DNA of 64,000 nucleotides from Vibrio mangrovi (GTDB taxonomy: Bacteria; Pseudomonadota; Gammaproteobacteria; Enterobacterales; Vibrionaceae). Below the pieces are notes generated by a model. The model saw only the letters and a program-made list of their open reading frames with translations. It had not been told where the DNA came from and did no database searches. The position numbers and the translations under genes are program-made. The stretch lies in contig NZ_AP024884.1 in the NCBI RefSeq assembly GCF_024346955.1, positions 310,001 through 374,000 on the forward strand. The letters are read 5' to 3'. Every line of letters starts with the position of its first letter. Position 1 is the stretch's first letter. Below, piece after piece: positions 18,177 to 26,293 of this stretch.

Positions 18177-18204
18177 GGGCAGGTGAATCGCATCTGCCCT
18201 TTTT
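18177..18204 (+). terminator. Intrinsic terminator after ganL
   Basis: GGGCAG pairs with CTGCCC, followed directly by five T residues. It lies only 18 bases before the next start, so the second galactanase gene depends on read-through or a weak promoter of its own. Confidence 0.75.
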
Positions 18205-18221
18205 CATAAGGAGAAAGAAGC

Positions 18222-19229
18222 ATGAAGATGAAGCGAATGATTCGGTCACTGCTTGGCGCCGGAGCTCTGCTGCTCACTACCCATTCCTATGCCTTTATTA
18301 AAGGTGCGGATATCAGTTGGCTGACAGAAATGGAAGATAACGGATATAAGTTTATCAACCGTTGGGGCTATCAACAGGATGTATTGTCGATTTTACGCGA
18401 TGATTACGGGATGAATACCATTCGGTTACGGGTGTGGGTCAATCCGTCTGATGGCTATTACAGCTCTCTGGAAGATGTCATCACGAAAGCGAAGTGGGCC
18501 AAAGCTGCCGGAATGTCGATTATGATCGATTTTCATTATAGCGATACCTGGGCTGATCCAGGAAATCAGTGGAAACCAGCAGCCTGGTCTTCTCTGAGTT
18601 TTGATGATCTGATGGCTAAAGTATGGAGCTATACCCGGGACTCGATGGTTGCCCTGAAAAATGCCGGTATTACCCCAAAATGGGTTCAGGTCGGTAATGA
18701 AACCAATAACGGTATGTTATGGAATGATGGTATGGCTTCCAACAACATGAGAAATTATGCCTGGTTGTTCAACAGTGGCCGCAACGCAGTGAAGGAAGTC
18801 TTTCCGAATGCCAAAATCATCGTTCATCTGGCAAACTGCCATGATAATGCTAATTTCCGCTGGATTTTTGATGGTCTGAAGAAATACGGCTCTCAGTGGG
18901 ACATTATCGGAGCATCTTCTTATCCGAAAAATGTCAGTGGTATGTCGTGGAGTCAGGCCACACAACGGTGTCTGAATAACCTGAATGACATGGTTTCCCG
19001 TTATGGTAAAGATGTCATGATCACGGAAGTCGGTGTTCCCTGGGATGATCCGGAAGCGAAAAAGATTGTTGCAGATGTGATCAGTAAGGTTCGTCATGTC
19101 AGAGATGGCCGAGGTCTGGGTGTGCTTTACTGGGAACCACAGGCGTATAACTGGAAAGGTTATACTCTGGGTGCGTGGAACCCGAAAACCAGACAACCGA
19201 CAGATGCGCTGGAAGCATTCCTCGAATAG
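18222..19229 (+). CDS. Endo-beta-1,4-galactanase, GH53 (second, shorter copy)
   Basis: 335 residues with a strong ribosome site (AAGGAG). Residues 1-24 are a signal peptide ending S-Y-A. The barrel starts F-I-K-G-A-D-I-S-W. Glu160 in V-G-N-E-T-N and Glu269 in I-T-E-V-G-V-P-W are the acid/base and nucleophile candidates. It is near the minimal GH53 length and diverges clearly from the 426-residue enzyme upstream, so it is not a recent duplicate. One enzyme may be secreted to attack polymer and the other periplasmic to shorten imported oligomers; this division is inferred. Confidence 0.9.
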   Translation: MKMKRMIRSLLGAGALLLTTHSYAFIKGADISWLTEMEDNGYKFINRWGYQQDVLSILRDDYGMNTIRLRVWVNPSDGYYSSLEDVITKAKWAKAAGMSIMIDFHYSDTWADPGNQWKPAAWSSLSFDDLMAKVWSYTRDSMVALKNAGITPKWVQVGNETNNGMLWNDGMASNNMRNYAWLFNSGRNAVKEVFPNAKIIVHLANCHDNANFRWIFDGLKKYGSQWDIIGASSYPKNVSGMSWSQATQRCLNNLNDMVSRYGKDVMITEVGVPWDDPEAKKIVADVISKVRHVRDGRGLGVLYWEPQAYNWKGYTLGAWNPKTRQPTDALEAFLE

Positions 19230-19241
19230 TCCGGTGACTCT

Positions 19242-19290
19242 GCCTTCCGTGATGGTTTGCACCAGCAGGACACGGAAGGCTGATTTTATT
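19242..19290 (+). terminator. Terminator after the second galactanase
   Basis: GCCTTCCGTG at 19242-19251 pairs exactly with CACGGAAGGC at 19271-19280, followed by a T-rich tract. It separates the galactan locus from the effector island. Confidence 0.6.
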
Positions 19291-19441
19291 GCTCTGAATT
19301 ATCCTCATGCAGGATTGATTATGCCTGCAACTCCACCTCATATTTATTCTTCGCAATTTTCCGAATGAACTGACTTTCCGGACAAGCTGATATTCAGAGG
19401 CCGGTATCTGCCTGAAATGAAAAATATTCACGAATAAAACC

Positions 19442-19469
19442 GGAACCGTCAGCCTGTTTTGGCAACATA
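19442..19469 (+). promoter_or_regulatory. HrpL-type box upstream of the chaperone-effector operon
   Basis: GGAACC, a 15 bp spacer, then CAACATA. The hrp-box consensus recognised by the ECF sigma factor HrpL is GGAACC-N15/16-CCACNNA; only one core base differs. It ends 33 bases before the chaperone ATG, a normal promoter distance. Related boxes precede the other effector candidates here. Confidence 0.7.
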
Positions 19470-19502
19470 TCATTAGAACGATAAATTTTAATGGAGTAAG
19501 CC

Positions 19503-19904
19503 ATGAACCATGGTGCTGAAGCTTTAATTCATGAACTGGGTGAGAAAATAGGCATCCCACTGTCAGTTAAGCAGGGAGCGACGGTTCTGACCGATAATTC
19601 AGGCCGGGAGTTCTGGCTCGAAGCCCCGGAAAACAGTCAGCTCATTATGATGCATACATCTCTGGAGCAATATTCGGTGAGCCGTGCCGGTGAACTCGAC
19701 AAACTCCGGTGGCTGGCGTTGAATGCCCGCCCTGATTTGATGTGTGGTGCATGGATTGGCGTACATGTTCCGACCGATTCAGTCCGGTTATTTGTTTCTG
19801 CTCCGATTGAATTTATCAATGTGTCTACACTGGAAATTATTTTAAGCAACTTATTCGAGCTGAGCCGGAAGATCCCTGACTATCTGACGCTTGTCGAATA
19901 TTGA
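19503..19904 (+). CDS. Type III secretion chaperone, CesT-like
   Basis: 133 residues, acidic, typical of class I chaperones. The order is an N-terminal helix (A-E-A-L-I-H-E-L-G-E-K-I-G), a strand region ending in L-D-K-L-R-W-L, then strands and a C-terminal helix with I-I-L-S-N-L-F-E-L. This is the CesT/ShcA alpha-beta pattern. These dimers bind the N terminus of one effector in the cytoplasm and keep it export-competent. The large proline-rich gene follows after 59 bases, the usual chaperone-effector pairing. GGAG precedes the ATG and a HrpL-type box lies at 19442. Confidence 0.7.
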   Translation: MNHGAEALIHELGEKIGIPLSVKQGATVLTDNSGREFWLEAPENSQLIMMHTSLEQYSVSRAGELDKLRWLALNARPDLMCGAWIGVHVPTDSVRLFVSAPIEFINVSTLEIILSNLFELSRKIPDYLTLVEY

Positions 19905-19963
19905 AGCTGCCGGAATTCCGATGGGTAGAAACAGTCTTTAATTTTATGATCAGGTAAATCACA

Positions 19964-21775
19964 ATGCAGAGAATTGGCAGCCATTCCATTCATCATCATA
20001 TGTTCTCCAATTCGACGGGAACCTCTAAACTGAATGAAGTTCGTATGTCTCTGGGACGCTATGCTGAGTCTCATTTTCATGCGTCTCAGTCACTCCTGAA
20101 TAAGTTTATGAATGGGGGAAGTTCCGGTCACTTCTGGAATACATTTAAACCCGGTGGTGCCGGTGGCGGGCTCGAAGCTGCACATCATCAGACAATGCAA
20201 AATCTGGATCATATTATTCATCAAAGTATGAATAATATATCTAAACTGGTTCAACAGTTTTCTGAGAAAGCACAGCATCTGTCTTCGCCTGATCATCAGG
20301 TTCTGACACCAAGGCCGCAAATCTCTTCCCCGGCGCTACATGCGGCAAAACCGCAAAATCAGCCACCGGCGGGATATCCGGGAACGGAATCTGGACCGCG
20401 GATTTTTACCCCCAGACCGAAGATTTCGTTTGCGAATTCTCAGGAGACGGCAAAACCGCAAAACCAGCCACCGGCGGGATATCCGGGAACGGAATCCGGA
20501 CCGCGAATTTTTACTCCGAGACCGAAGGTTTCATTTTCGAATCCTCAGGAGACGGCAAAACCGCAAAACCAGCCACCGGCGGGATATCCGGGAACGGAAT
20601 CCGGCCCGCGGATTTTTACCCCAAGACCGAAGATTTCGTTTACGAATCCTCAGGAGACGGCAAAACCGCAAAACCAGCCACCGGCGGGATATCCGGGAAC
20701 TGATTCAGAACCACGAATTTTTACTCCGCGTCCTCAGGTTTCATTCACCAGTCCGCACTTTGCTGAGGTGAAACCGCAGCCACAACTTCATGCGACTCCG
20801 CCTGAACCTGAAGCATTCCACCAGCCGACGCCACAAATGGGTATGCCGGGGCCAGAGGCGTTCCATCAGCCGCCACCACAAATGGGTATGCCGGGGCCGG
20901 AAGCATTCCATCAGCCGCCACCACAAATGGGTATGCCGGGGCCGGAAGCATTCCATCAGCCGCCGCCACAAATGGGTATGCCGGGGCCGGAAGCGTTCCA
21001 CCAGCCGCCGCCACAAATGGGTATGCCGGGCCCGGAAGCGTTCCACCAGCCGCTACCACAAATGGGTATGCCGGGGCCGGAAGCGTTCCATCAGCCGCCA
21101 CCACAAATGGGTATGCCAGAGCCAGCTCCGTTCTATCAGAGCATGCCACAGGCGGAAGCTCCGGGACCACAACAGACACCTCAGGTAAATGTACCGGGAA
21201 CAGCAGACGCATCGGATGAGAGTGCATTACAACTTTATGTACCACAATCAACACCGGAACCTGAGTCGGCTTCTGCACCGAATAATCAGCCGGGGGCAGC
21301 ACCAACCGGGAATGAGGGAACTCAGCAAGCTTCCGCCACTCCGGATATGGCTGGAGCCAGTGCGACTCCCGAAGCTCACAGCCCGGCCGTTGCCAGTGTT
21401 TTAGATGGTCTGAAATCATTTACCGGACAGAAGGAATATGTTCTGGGCGGGCAGTTGCAGATGAGACCTGCTGAGAATAAAGAAAACCTGAAAAGAGAGT
21501 TGATCGCTCACTTAGTTGATCAGATGGAAAATTCAGTGAAGAATCATGGCGGAACACCGCAGGATTTACAGAAAGCAATGTTCTTCCAGACCGGTGGCTA
21601 TGAAGGTTCTCCATTGTTTGGCGCCATCGAGCAGAACGGTAACTTACAACACTTAGCCAGTGAGAATGAAGCGCTGGGGCTGAGCAAAAATGATGTGAAG
21701 CAGGTCATCCGGGCCGCGCATTTCTCTTTCAGTTCGAGAATGAATATTCCCAGAAACCCTGAAGCAAACAGCTGA
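19964..21775 (+). CDS. Proline-rich tandem-repeat protein, candidate type III effector
   Basis: 603 residues. The N terminus is polar and rich in S, H and N, as in type III signals. Residues about 25-110 resemble a chaperone-binding and helical part. Residues about 128-267 hold four 35-residue repeats with the core Q-P-P-A-G-Y-P-G-T-E-S-G-P-R. Residues about 282-400 hold seven exact 15-residue repeats (P-E-A-F-H-Q-P-P-P-Q-M-G-M-P-G) and one decayed copy. The C-terminal 110 residues look folded. I recognise no catalytic domain. Proline-rich repeats in effectors often bind SH3 domains or profilin; here that is only an idea. It is co-transcribed with the chaperone. Confidence 0.6.
   Translation: MQRIGSHSIHHHMFSNSTGTSKLNEVRMSLGRYAESHFHASQSLLNKFMNGGSSGHFWNTFKPGGAGGGLEAAHHQTMQNLDHIIHQSMNNISKLVQQFSEKAQHLSSPDHQVLTPRPQISSPALHAAKPQNQPPAGYPGTESGPRIFTPRPKISFANSQETAKPQNQPPAGYPGTESGPRIFTPRPKVSFSNPQETAKPQNQPPAGYPGTESGPRIFTPRPKISFTNPQETAKPQNQPPAGYPGTDSEPRIFTPRPQVSFTSPHFAEVKPQPQLHATPPEPEAFHQPTPQMGMPGPEAFHQPPPQMGMPGPEAFHQPPPQMGMPGPEAFHQPPPQMGMPGPEAFHQPPPQMGMPGPEAFHQPLPQMGMPGPEAFHQPPPQMGMPEPAPFYQSMPQAEAPGPQQTPQVNVPGTADASDESALQLYVPQSTPEPESASAPNNQPGAAPTGNEGTQQASATPDMAGASATPEAHSPAVASVLDGLKSFTGQKEYVLGGQLQMRPAENKENLKRELIAHLVDQMENSVKNHGGTPQDLQKAMFFQTGGYEGSPLFGAIEQNGNLQHLASENEALGLSKNDVKQVIRAAHFSFSSRMNIPRNPEANS
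20345..20764 (+). repeat. Four tandem 105 bp coding repeats
   Basis: Units begin at 20345, 20450, 20555 and 20660, each 35 codons. The first three are nearly identical, including synonymous positions, so the array is recent. The last is diverged at its end. Slippage or recombination can change copy number without breaking the frame. Confidence 0.95.
20807..21166 (+). repeat. Eight tandem 45 bp coding repeats
   Basis: Seven 15-codon units start at 20807 and run every 45 bases; an eighth, diverged unit ends near 21166. Units are nearly identical. As with the 105 bp array, length variation would stay in frame. Confidence 0.95.
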
Positions 21776-21852
21776 TAAAATTCCAGAGTCAGGCAACCAT
21801 CGGTTGTTTGGCTCTGCTATTGAGTCATGGTCATTGTTCTGTCAGTATGGTT

Positions 21853-21878
21853 GATATACCTGAGTAACCTTAACATGC
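21853..21878. repeat. Short dispersed Vibrio-type intergenic repeat
   Basis: The 26 bases starting GATATACC and ending CATGC match, with a few changes, the motif found inverted at 29281-29306 and 29910-29935, and direct at 50991-51014. The motif (tatacccaagtaacctcaag) is common between Vibrio genes. Confidence 0.6.
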
Positions 21879-21986
21879 TGTTGTAGCGGAAAACACTTGG
21901 GTATAGATATCGATCTCTGAAACTCCTTTGCTTTAGCCTATGGTCTTTGCACCGGAGAATATCTGTCAACCGAGGAGCAATTTAAG

Positions 21987-22400
21987 ATGGAATTTCCTAT
22001 CCATGGTTCATGTCAGTGTGGTCAGGTCACTTATGAACTACTTGCAGCACCACAAAAAGTGATGGCCTGCCATTGTCAGGAGTGCCAGAAATTATCGAGT
22101 GCGCCGTTTAGTGTCACGGCGATGATGTCTGCTGAAAATATTCGTTTCTCCGGAAAAATGAAAGAATGGAGCCGGGTTGCGGATAGTGGCAATACAAATA
22201 TTGCTAAATTCTGTCCTGACTGCGGTACCCGTATTTATCACGTGAATCCGGAAGTTCCGGATTCGATCAAACTAAAGCTGAAACCGACAGGGTTAGCGGA
22301 TGCCTCACTGTTTGCTCCGTCAATGCATATCTGGATTAGTGAAAAACTGAGCTGGTACACGATTCCGGAAGGTATGCCGACAGCAGAGAAGCAACCATAA
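21987..22400 (+). CDS. GFA/CENP-V family zinc protein (glutathione-dependent formaldehyde-activating type)
   Basis: 137 residues, the family length. It has the zinc pattern G-S-C-Q-C-G near 8-13, C-H-C-Q-E-C near 33-38 and F-C-P-D-C-G near 77-82. Family members bind zinc and some form S-hydroxymethylglutathione from glutathione and formaldehyde; many have no known substrate. The ribosome site is GAGGAG. No functional link to the surrounding effector genes is apparent; it is probably a stand-alone housekeeping gene. It converges with the YopJ-like gene across a shared terminator. Confidence 0.8.
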   Translation: MEFPIHGSCQCGQVTYELLAAPQKVMACHCQECQKLSSAPFSVTAMMSAENIRFSGKMKEWSRVADSGNTNIAKFCPDCGTRIYHVNPEVPDSIKLKLKPTGLADASLFAPSMHIWISEKLSWYTIPEGMPTAEKQP

Positions 22401-22442
22401 CCACGATAGCCTATCACTGATCATCCGATAATTTATGAATGA

Positions 22443-22471
22443 ACGACAGCCATTGAACCGGCTGTCGTTTT
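22443..22471. terminator. Bidirectional terminator between GFA and YopJ-like genes
   Basis: ACGACAGCC at 22443-22451 pairs with GGCTGTCGT at 22460-22468, followed by TTT on the plus strand; an A-rich flank on the other side serves the minus strand. Confidence 0.7.
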
Positions 22472-22485
22472 ATCAATGCGGTAAC

Positions 22486-23772
22486 TTAGGGATTATCAGT
22501 CTGTGCAGAAGACTCTTTGATTTCAGCCTGCCCGGCAAGATATTCTCCTGCCCGGCGAATTTCCTGTAAGCGAAAACCTTCGATCGATGTACTGTAAGCA
22601 TGGTTCTGTCGTTGTGTCCGGTAAGCCAGATTTCGATGCTCCAGCGTTTCTGTTGCTGACCCGGTTTTTTCTTTCGTGACAATCATATCTCCATTTCCCA
22701 TGACCTGAATCTGTCCGTGTGAGTGTGTATGCTTCCAGAACTCATTCGGGATCTCAGGGGATTTCACTCCGGTCAGTTGTTGTTTTATTTGTTTGAGTGG
22801 GTTGCGGGAACTCTGTGCCTGATTGTGGATCTTGTCTGTATATTCCTCGTGGCTTTTATAAGCCTTGAGTGCATTATTCAGAGAGAACATCACACAGTCC
22901 CAGCTGGAGTTTTGGATCGAATGATCCACAATCTGAATCTTAGCTTTGGGGAATGCTTGTGATAACACATTTTTAATCGGTTCCGTAGCTAAGGTGGATA
23001 GTGCTGACTCAAAGCCGAGAATGGATGGCTGATGTCCCGGTTTGAAACGGATATCAAGAGCAATATGATGCTGAGCCATGCCCGGTAAAGGCGGATAGAC
23101 AACCCTCATTTGCTGAGGCTGCTTCGTTTCCTGCACTGTCTTCTGCTGGGCTTTGATTGCCTCATAACACGAATTCTGGTCTGTGAAAGTATGCAGATTC
23201 AAGCCGGGATGACGGTGGTTTTCTGCTTCGGCCAGTAACGGCAAAAGCTTAGCATCTAAGGTGGTAATTGCCGAGTTTGGTTCACGGCCTTTCTGGATCC
23301 GGCTGATTGTTTGTTGTGCATATTGATGTAAATCAGGACTTAGCTTTTCCAGAGAAGAAAGATCGATCTGGTCCACTTTATCCTGAAGCCTGAGTGGAAC
23401 CACTGGTGGTTTATCCGGAATCGGAGCATGACGCAGCAGATTGTGGCGCTCATATTTAGACTGTGATTCGGGAGTTTCCCGCCATGCATTCTGGCGGCGT
23501 AATTCTGGTGCCGTTGTTGCGGCAGGGCTTTCCGGGTAAACCGGTGAATCGGGCGGTGAAGGCCATGCTTCAGGAGAAACTGACGGGCTTTCGAATAGCC
23601 CACTTCCTGACTGATAAAACGCATGATGTGGGTTCTGTGCATCTGTCTGAGTTTGTAACTGGACGGAGAATGTTTTCCCGCCGGAGTTGAGTTCTCCCCG
23701 GGATGACGATGGAGCCGGGGATGGTGGTAAAGAGGTTTCCGGTGATACGGAAATACGGGATATTTCGGGCAT
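22486..23772 (-). CDS. YopJ/HopZ-family acetyltransferase effector (first copy)
   Basis: 428 residues from the ATG at 23772. A longer frame from a GTG at 23847 is rejected because the HrpL-type promoter at 23802-23829 lies inside it. The first 130 residues are rich in S, P and Q, a type III signal and linker. The C55-family core has His236 (Q-H-H-I-A-L-D-I-R), Glu255 (L-G-F-E-S) and Cys293 (S-S-W-D-C-V-M-F-S-L), spaced as in YopJ. These effectors use acetyl-CoA to modify host Ser, Thr or Lys residues after inositol hexakisphosphate activation. It is only distantly similar to the copy at 55626. Confidence 0.82.
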   Translation of the reverse strand: MPEISRISVSPETSLPPSPAPSSSRGELNSGGKTFSVQLQTQTDAQNPHHAFYQSGSGLFESPSVSPEAWPSPPDSPVYPESPAATTAPELRRQNAWRETPESQSKYERHNLLRHAPIPDKPPVVPLRLQDKVDQIDLSSLEKLSPDLHQYAQQTISRIQKGREPNSAITTLDAKLLPLLAEAENHRHPGLNLHTFTDQNSCYEAIKAQQKTVQETKQPQQMRVVYPPLPGMAQHHIALDIRFKPGHQPSILGFESALSTLATEPIKNVLSQAFPKAKIQIVDHSIQNSSWDCVMFSLNNALKAYKSHEEYTDKIHNQAQSSRNPLKQIKQQLTGVKSPEIPNEFWKHTHSHGQIQVMGNGDMIVTKEKTGSATETLEHRNLAYRTQRQNHAYSTSIEGFRLQEIRRAGEYLAGQAEIKESSAQTDNP

Positions 23773-23801
23773 AATCAATTTGAAAGTAAGGCTGATTCTT
23801 C

Positions 23802-23829
23802 TATGTGGATTCTGGGTGCAGAGAGTTCC
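23802..23829 (-). promoter_or_regulatory. HrpL-type box upstream of the first YopJ-family gene
   Basis: Read on the minus strand: GGAACT, 15 bp, CCACATA. The -10 half matches CCACNNA fully and the -35 half differs at one base. It ends 29 bases before the ATG. This is the best match of the four in the window and also fixes the gene start. Confidence 0.75.
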
Positions 23830-23931
23830 CGAGCGAGAAATACGCACATGCGTTTGTCTGAGTCATCAGTATCAACCGTATGACTACATACTGTGCGTAT
23901 TCGATCCCATGTTAACTATGACTTGGCCGCT

Positions 23932-24558
23932 TTACTCGCGGGACATACGCAGTACGATTTGCCCGGAAACTTTCAGTTCGTGTTCTCCCACAACCAGTGG
24001 TGCACCTTTGAAGTCAATCGCCAGTTGCTGGTCGGGCAGGCGCTGGATATCGTTGACCGAATAAAGTCCGTCAAAATCGACCAGATATGTTCCGGAGACT
24101 GCTTGTTGTGCTTCTTGGTCGACGATGTAGGTTTGGTCACCTTCACGAATGGCAATGACATTGGTGATTGACAGCTCATCTAACAGAAACTGATCCAGTG
24201 TCATGGTGCCGTCACGGGCAAGTTTACCGTTCTTCAGCCAGAAGAGATCGATATCAATGAGCTTCTTTGTTTCGCTATCTTTCCCTTGATACTCATGAGT
24301 TGCAGCATTCGGGTAAGGCGAACCTTCTCCCAGTAACAGCCATTTTAAAGAAACACCTTTATGCAAATGAGACCGGATTGCCAGATCAAAGGGGCATTTC
24401 TTACGCTGGTGCCAGGTGGTAATCGTCGAAGATGACATGTCAGCTGTCTCAGCCAGAGCCCGTACGCTCTTGATATCTAAGACTTCACGGATTCTATCTG
24501 TGACTTGTTTTCCCACCTGATAGTCAATAAATGGTAATAAAACTTGTTTTTTATTCAT
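23932..24558 (-). CDS. CI-like repressor with degenerate S24-type domain (copy 1)
   Basis: 208 residues. The N-terminal 75 residues are a phage CI-type helix-turn-helix (V-R-A-L-A-E-T-A-D-M-S-S-S-T-I-T-T-W-H-Q-R-K). The C-terminal half resembles the LexA/CI dimerisation-peptidase fold, with I-A-I-R-E-G-D-Q-T-Y-I-V-D and later I-Q-R-L-P. The usual catalytic serine is not visible, and asparagine stands where the catalytic lysine is expected, so RecA-driven self-cleavage is unlikely. A paralogue lies at 25286. Their duplicated upstream DNA suggests they share an operator. The gene reads toward the YopJ-like gene, but that gene has its own promoter. Confidence 0.7.
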   Translation of the reverse strand: MNKKQVLLPFIDYQVGKQVTDRIREVLDIKSVRALAETADMSSSTITTWHQRKKCPFDLAIRSHLHKGVSLKWLLLGEGSPYPNAATHEYQGKDSETKKLIDIDLFWLKNGKLARDGTMTLDQFLLDELSITNVIAIREGDQTYIVDQEAQQAVSGTYLVDFDGLYSVNDIQRLPDQQLAIDFKGAPLVVGEHELKVSGQIVLRMSRE

Positions 24559-24640
24559 ATGCGATCAATAATAAACTCAATTGAGCATGGATACAGAAGG
24601 GCAAGCCTGCAATCCATACTGGACGAACAGTGGCGAATCA
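24559..24640. repeat. Duplicated promoter region of the regulator pair (copy 1)
   Basis: The first 75-80 bases upstream of the gene at 23932 (opening tatgcgatcaataata) are repeated with few changes upstream of the gene at 25286 (25943-26015). A palindrome CTCAATTGAG occurs near 24573-24584 and is partly kept in copy 2, so it is a candidate common operator. The rest of the gap to 24854 shows no gene. Confidence 0.6.
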
Positions 24641-24854
24641 GAATACCACCAATCTCAGGGGGGACGTAGCTTCGGGTTAAATTAATTTCATATGCAAGTG
24701 TGTTCTGCGATCGGCGGCAAAGTTTCTTATCCGGAAATCAAGTAATTACCTTGATAATCTGCCATAAATACCGGCATGATGTATCCATATGACCTTCAGA
24801 AGTTGCGTTTTGGGGGAATGAGGATTGTGTTTCATGTTTATTCAGGGAGAGATT

Positions 24855-25289
24855 ATGCAGGGCTATAAAATCAGTTCAGATAAGAATGACCTTGATTTCG
24901 ATGTCATCTATTCATATCTATCAACAAGTTATTGGGCTGCCGGTATTCCGGAGTCGGTTCTTTGCAAAGCACTTGAACATTCATTTTGTTTTGGTGTGTA
25001 TCAGGATTCAGGAGAACAGGTTGGTTTTGCCAGAGTGGTGACGGATAAAGCAACTTTTGCTTATCTGGCTGACGTTTTTATTCTTGAAAATCACCGGGGA
25101 AAAGGCTTAAGTAAATGGCTGGTGGCGACCATCATCGAAGATCCTGATTTACAGGGATTACGCCGGATGATGCTTGCCACAAGAGATGCTCACGGACTTT
25201 ACACCCAGTACGGTTTTTCTCCGGTTGAGAATCCGGAAATACTCATGCAAATCTGGCACCCGGATGTATATACACAGCCGGAGTGTTAA
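24855..25289 (+). CDS. GNAT-family N-acetyltransferase
   Basis: 144 residues from the ATG at 24855, which follows AGGGAGAG; the longer frame from 24825 is less likely. The acetyl-CoA motif is L-E-N-H-R-G-K-G-L-S-K-W-L, and the C-terminal part with A-T-R-D-A-H-G-L-Y-T-Q-Y-G-F is typical of small YjdJ/PA-type GNAT enzymes. Substrate unknown. The gene lies between the two CI-like regulators on the opposite strand and overlaps the end of the second by four bases. Confidence 0.8.
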   Translation: MQGYKISSDKNDLDFDVIYSYLSTSYWAAGIPESVLCKALEHSFCFGVYQDSGEQVGFARVVTDKATFAYLADVFILENHRGKGLSKWLVATIIEDPDLQGLRRMMLATRDAHGLYTQYGFSPVENPEILMQIWHPDVYTQPEC

Positions 25290-25942
25290 TCTGCCGTGTG
25301 GGCTGTTTTTGGTATTGACTGCCCGCGGGACATAAACAAGACGATCTGCCCTGCCACCTTGACTTCTGACTCATTAATGGTGAGTGCAGAACCATCAAAA
25401 TTCAGTGCCAGCTGTTTTCCCGGCAGACGCTGAATGGTGTTAATTGATAACAAGCCATCCACATCGATAAGGTAAGTCCCGCTGACGGCCCGGGTTGACT
25501 CCTGATCGACCAGATAAGTCACCTCACCATCCCGGATAGCAATGACGTTGGATATCTCTAGTTCATCTAAAAAGAATTGATCCAGAGTCATGGTTCCCCG
25601 GTGACTGAGTTGTCCGTTCTTCAAAGCAAATAAATCTATGTGTACCAGACGTTTCTTTTCATCGTTAACCTGATAGTCATGTGCCGCAGCATTCGGATAA
25701 GGATCACCTTCATCCAGCAGTAACCATTTCAGAGAAATGCCTTTGTGCAGATGGAGTCTGATTGCAAGCTCGTAAGGACAGACATTTCGTTTATGCCAGG
25801 TCGCAAAGGTCGATGTCGGCACATTGAGCTGTTCGGACAATGCCCGCGTGCTTTTGACATTTAGTATGTTACATAGCTTTTCTGTGACCTGCTTCCCAAC
25901 GAGATAATCAAAAGGGGGCAATGAAACTTGTTTTTTAGTCAT
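25286..25942 (-). CDS. CI-like repressor with degenerate S24-type domain (copy 2)
   Basis: 218 residues, clearly paralogous to the protein at 23932 along its whole length, including the start (M-x-K-K-Q-V-x-L-P-x-x-D-Y), the HTH and the C-terminal fold. It has a 14-residue tail that copy 1 lacks. The catalytic serine and lysine are also missing here (asparagine in L-S-I-N-T-I-Q-R-L-P). The pair probably arose by local duplication of a unit that also included the promoter, with the GNAT gene between them. Target genes are unknown. Confidence 0.7.
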   Translation of the reverse strand: MTKKQVSLPPFDYLVGKQVTEKLCNILNVKSTRALSEQLNVPTSTFATWHKRNVCPYELAIRLHLHKGISLKWLLLDEGDPYPNAAAHDYQVNDEKKRLVHIDLFALKNGQLSHRGTMTLDQFFLDELEISNVIAIRDGEVTYLVDQESTRAVSGTYLIDVDGLLSINTIQRLPGKQLALNFDGSALTINESEVKVAGQIVLFMSRGQSIPKTAHTAD

Positions 25943-26015
25943 ATGCGATCAATAATATTCTCAAATGAACATGTTATGTAGAAAGGCAAGCCTGCATTAC
26001 ATGCTGAATAAACAA
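25943..26015. repeat. Duplicated promoter region of the regulator pair (copy 2)
   Basis: Matches 24559-24640 as described there, including the shared gcaagcctgca segment. The palindrome is partly decayed, so the two regulators may bind with different strength. Confidence 0.6.
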
Positions 26016-26129
26016 TGACTTAACAGGATACCACGATGGCTTTGCTGCAAATAGCCTTAAATACACTTTTTATGATGTCACTCCATAATCTTCGCATTTG
26101 AATCTAACAAATGCTCAATTACCATTGCT

Positions 26130-26242
26130 CTGCATAGAGGAATGATCCTCCTGCTTTTATTCTGAACCATGCCGAATCGGATGATGACGGGTCTGCTACG
26201 TCTATTCCGACCGTTGCTTTGCCCTCGTATGAGGGCTTTTTT
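26130..26242 (+). ncRNA. Possible small RNA ending at a strong terminator
   Basis: A perfect terminator (GCCCTC, loop GTAT, GAGGGC, then TTTTTT) at 26221-26242 has no plus-strand protein gene before it for more than 900 bases. The regulator to the left is on the other strand. A short transcript from about 26130 would explain it. The terminator is certain; the RNA and its 5' end are inferred. Confidence 0.35.
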
Positions 26243-26293
26243 CTTCGGTTAGGTTTGCGGGATGAAGCGCTCAACAATGTTCTGTATTGGGAA

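Noticed and set aside
20345..21166. CRISPR-like regular repeats
   Set aside because: Units are contiguous, in frame and coding, with no unique spacers and no cas genes.
20340..21404. Long arginine-, alanine- or histidine-rich frames on both strands
   Set aside because: They are shadows of the tandem repeats in the 603-residue gene; composition follows the repeat, not a protein family.
23773..23847. GTG start adding 25 residues to the first YopJ-like protein
   Set aside because: The HrpL-type box lies inside this extension, so it would not be transcribed.
26219..26293. Upstream extension of the 254-residue gene
   Set aside because: It begins inside a terminator hairpin and T tract.
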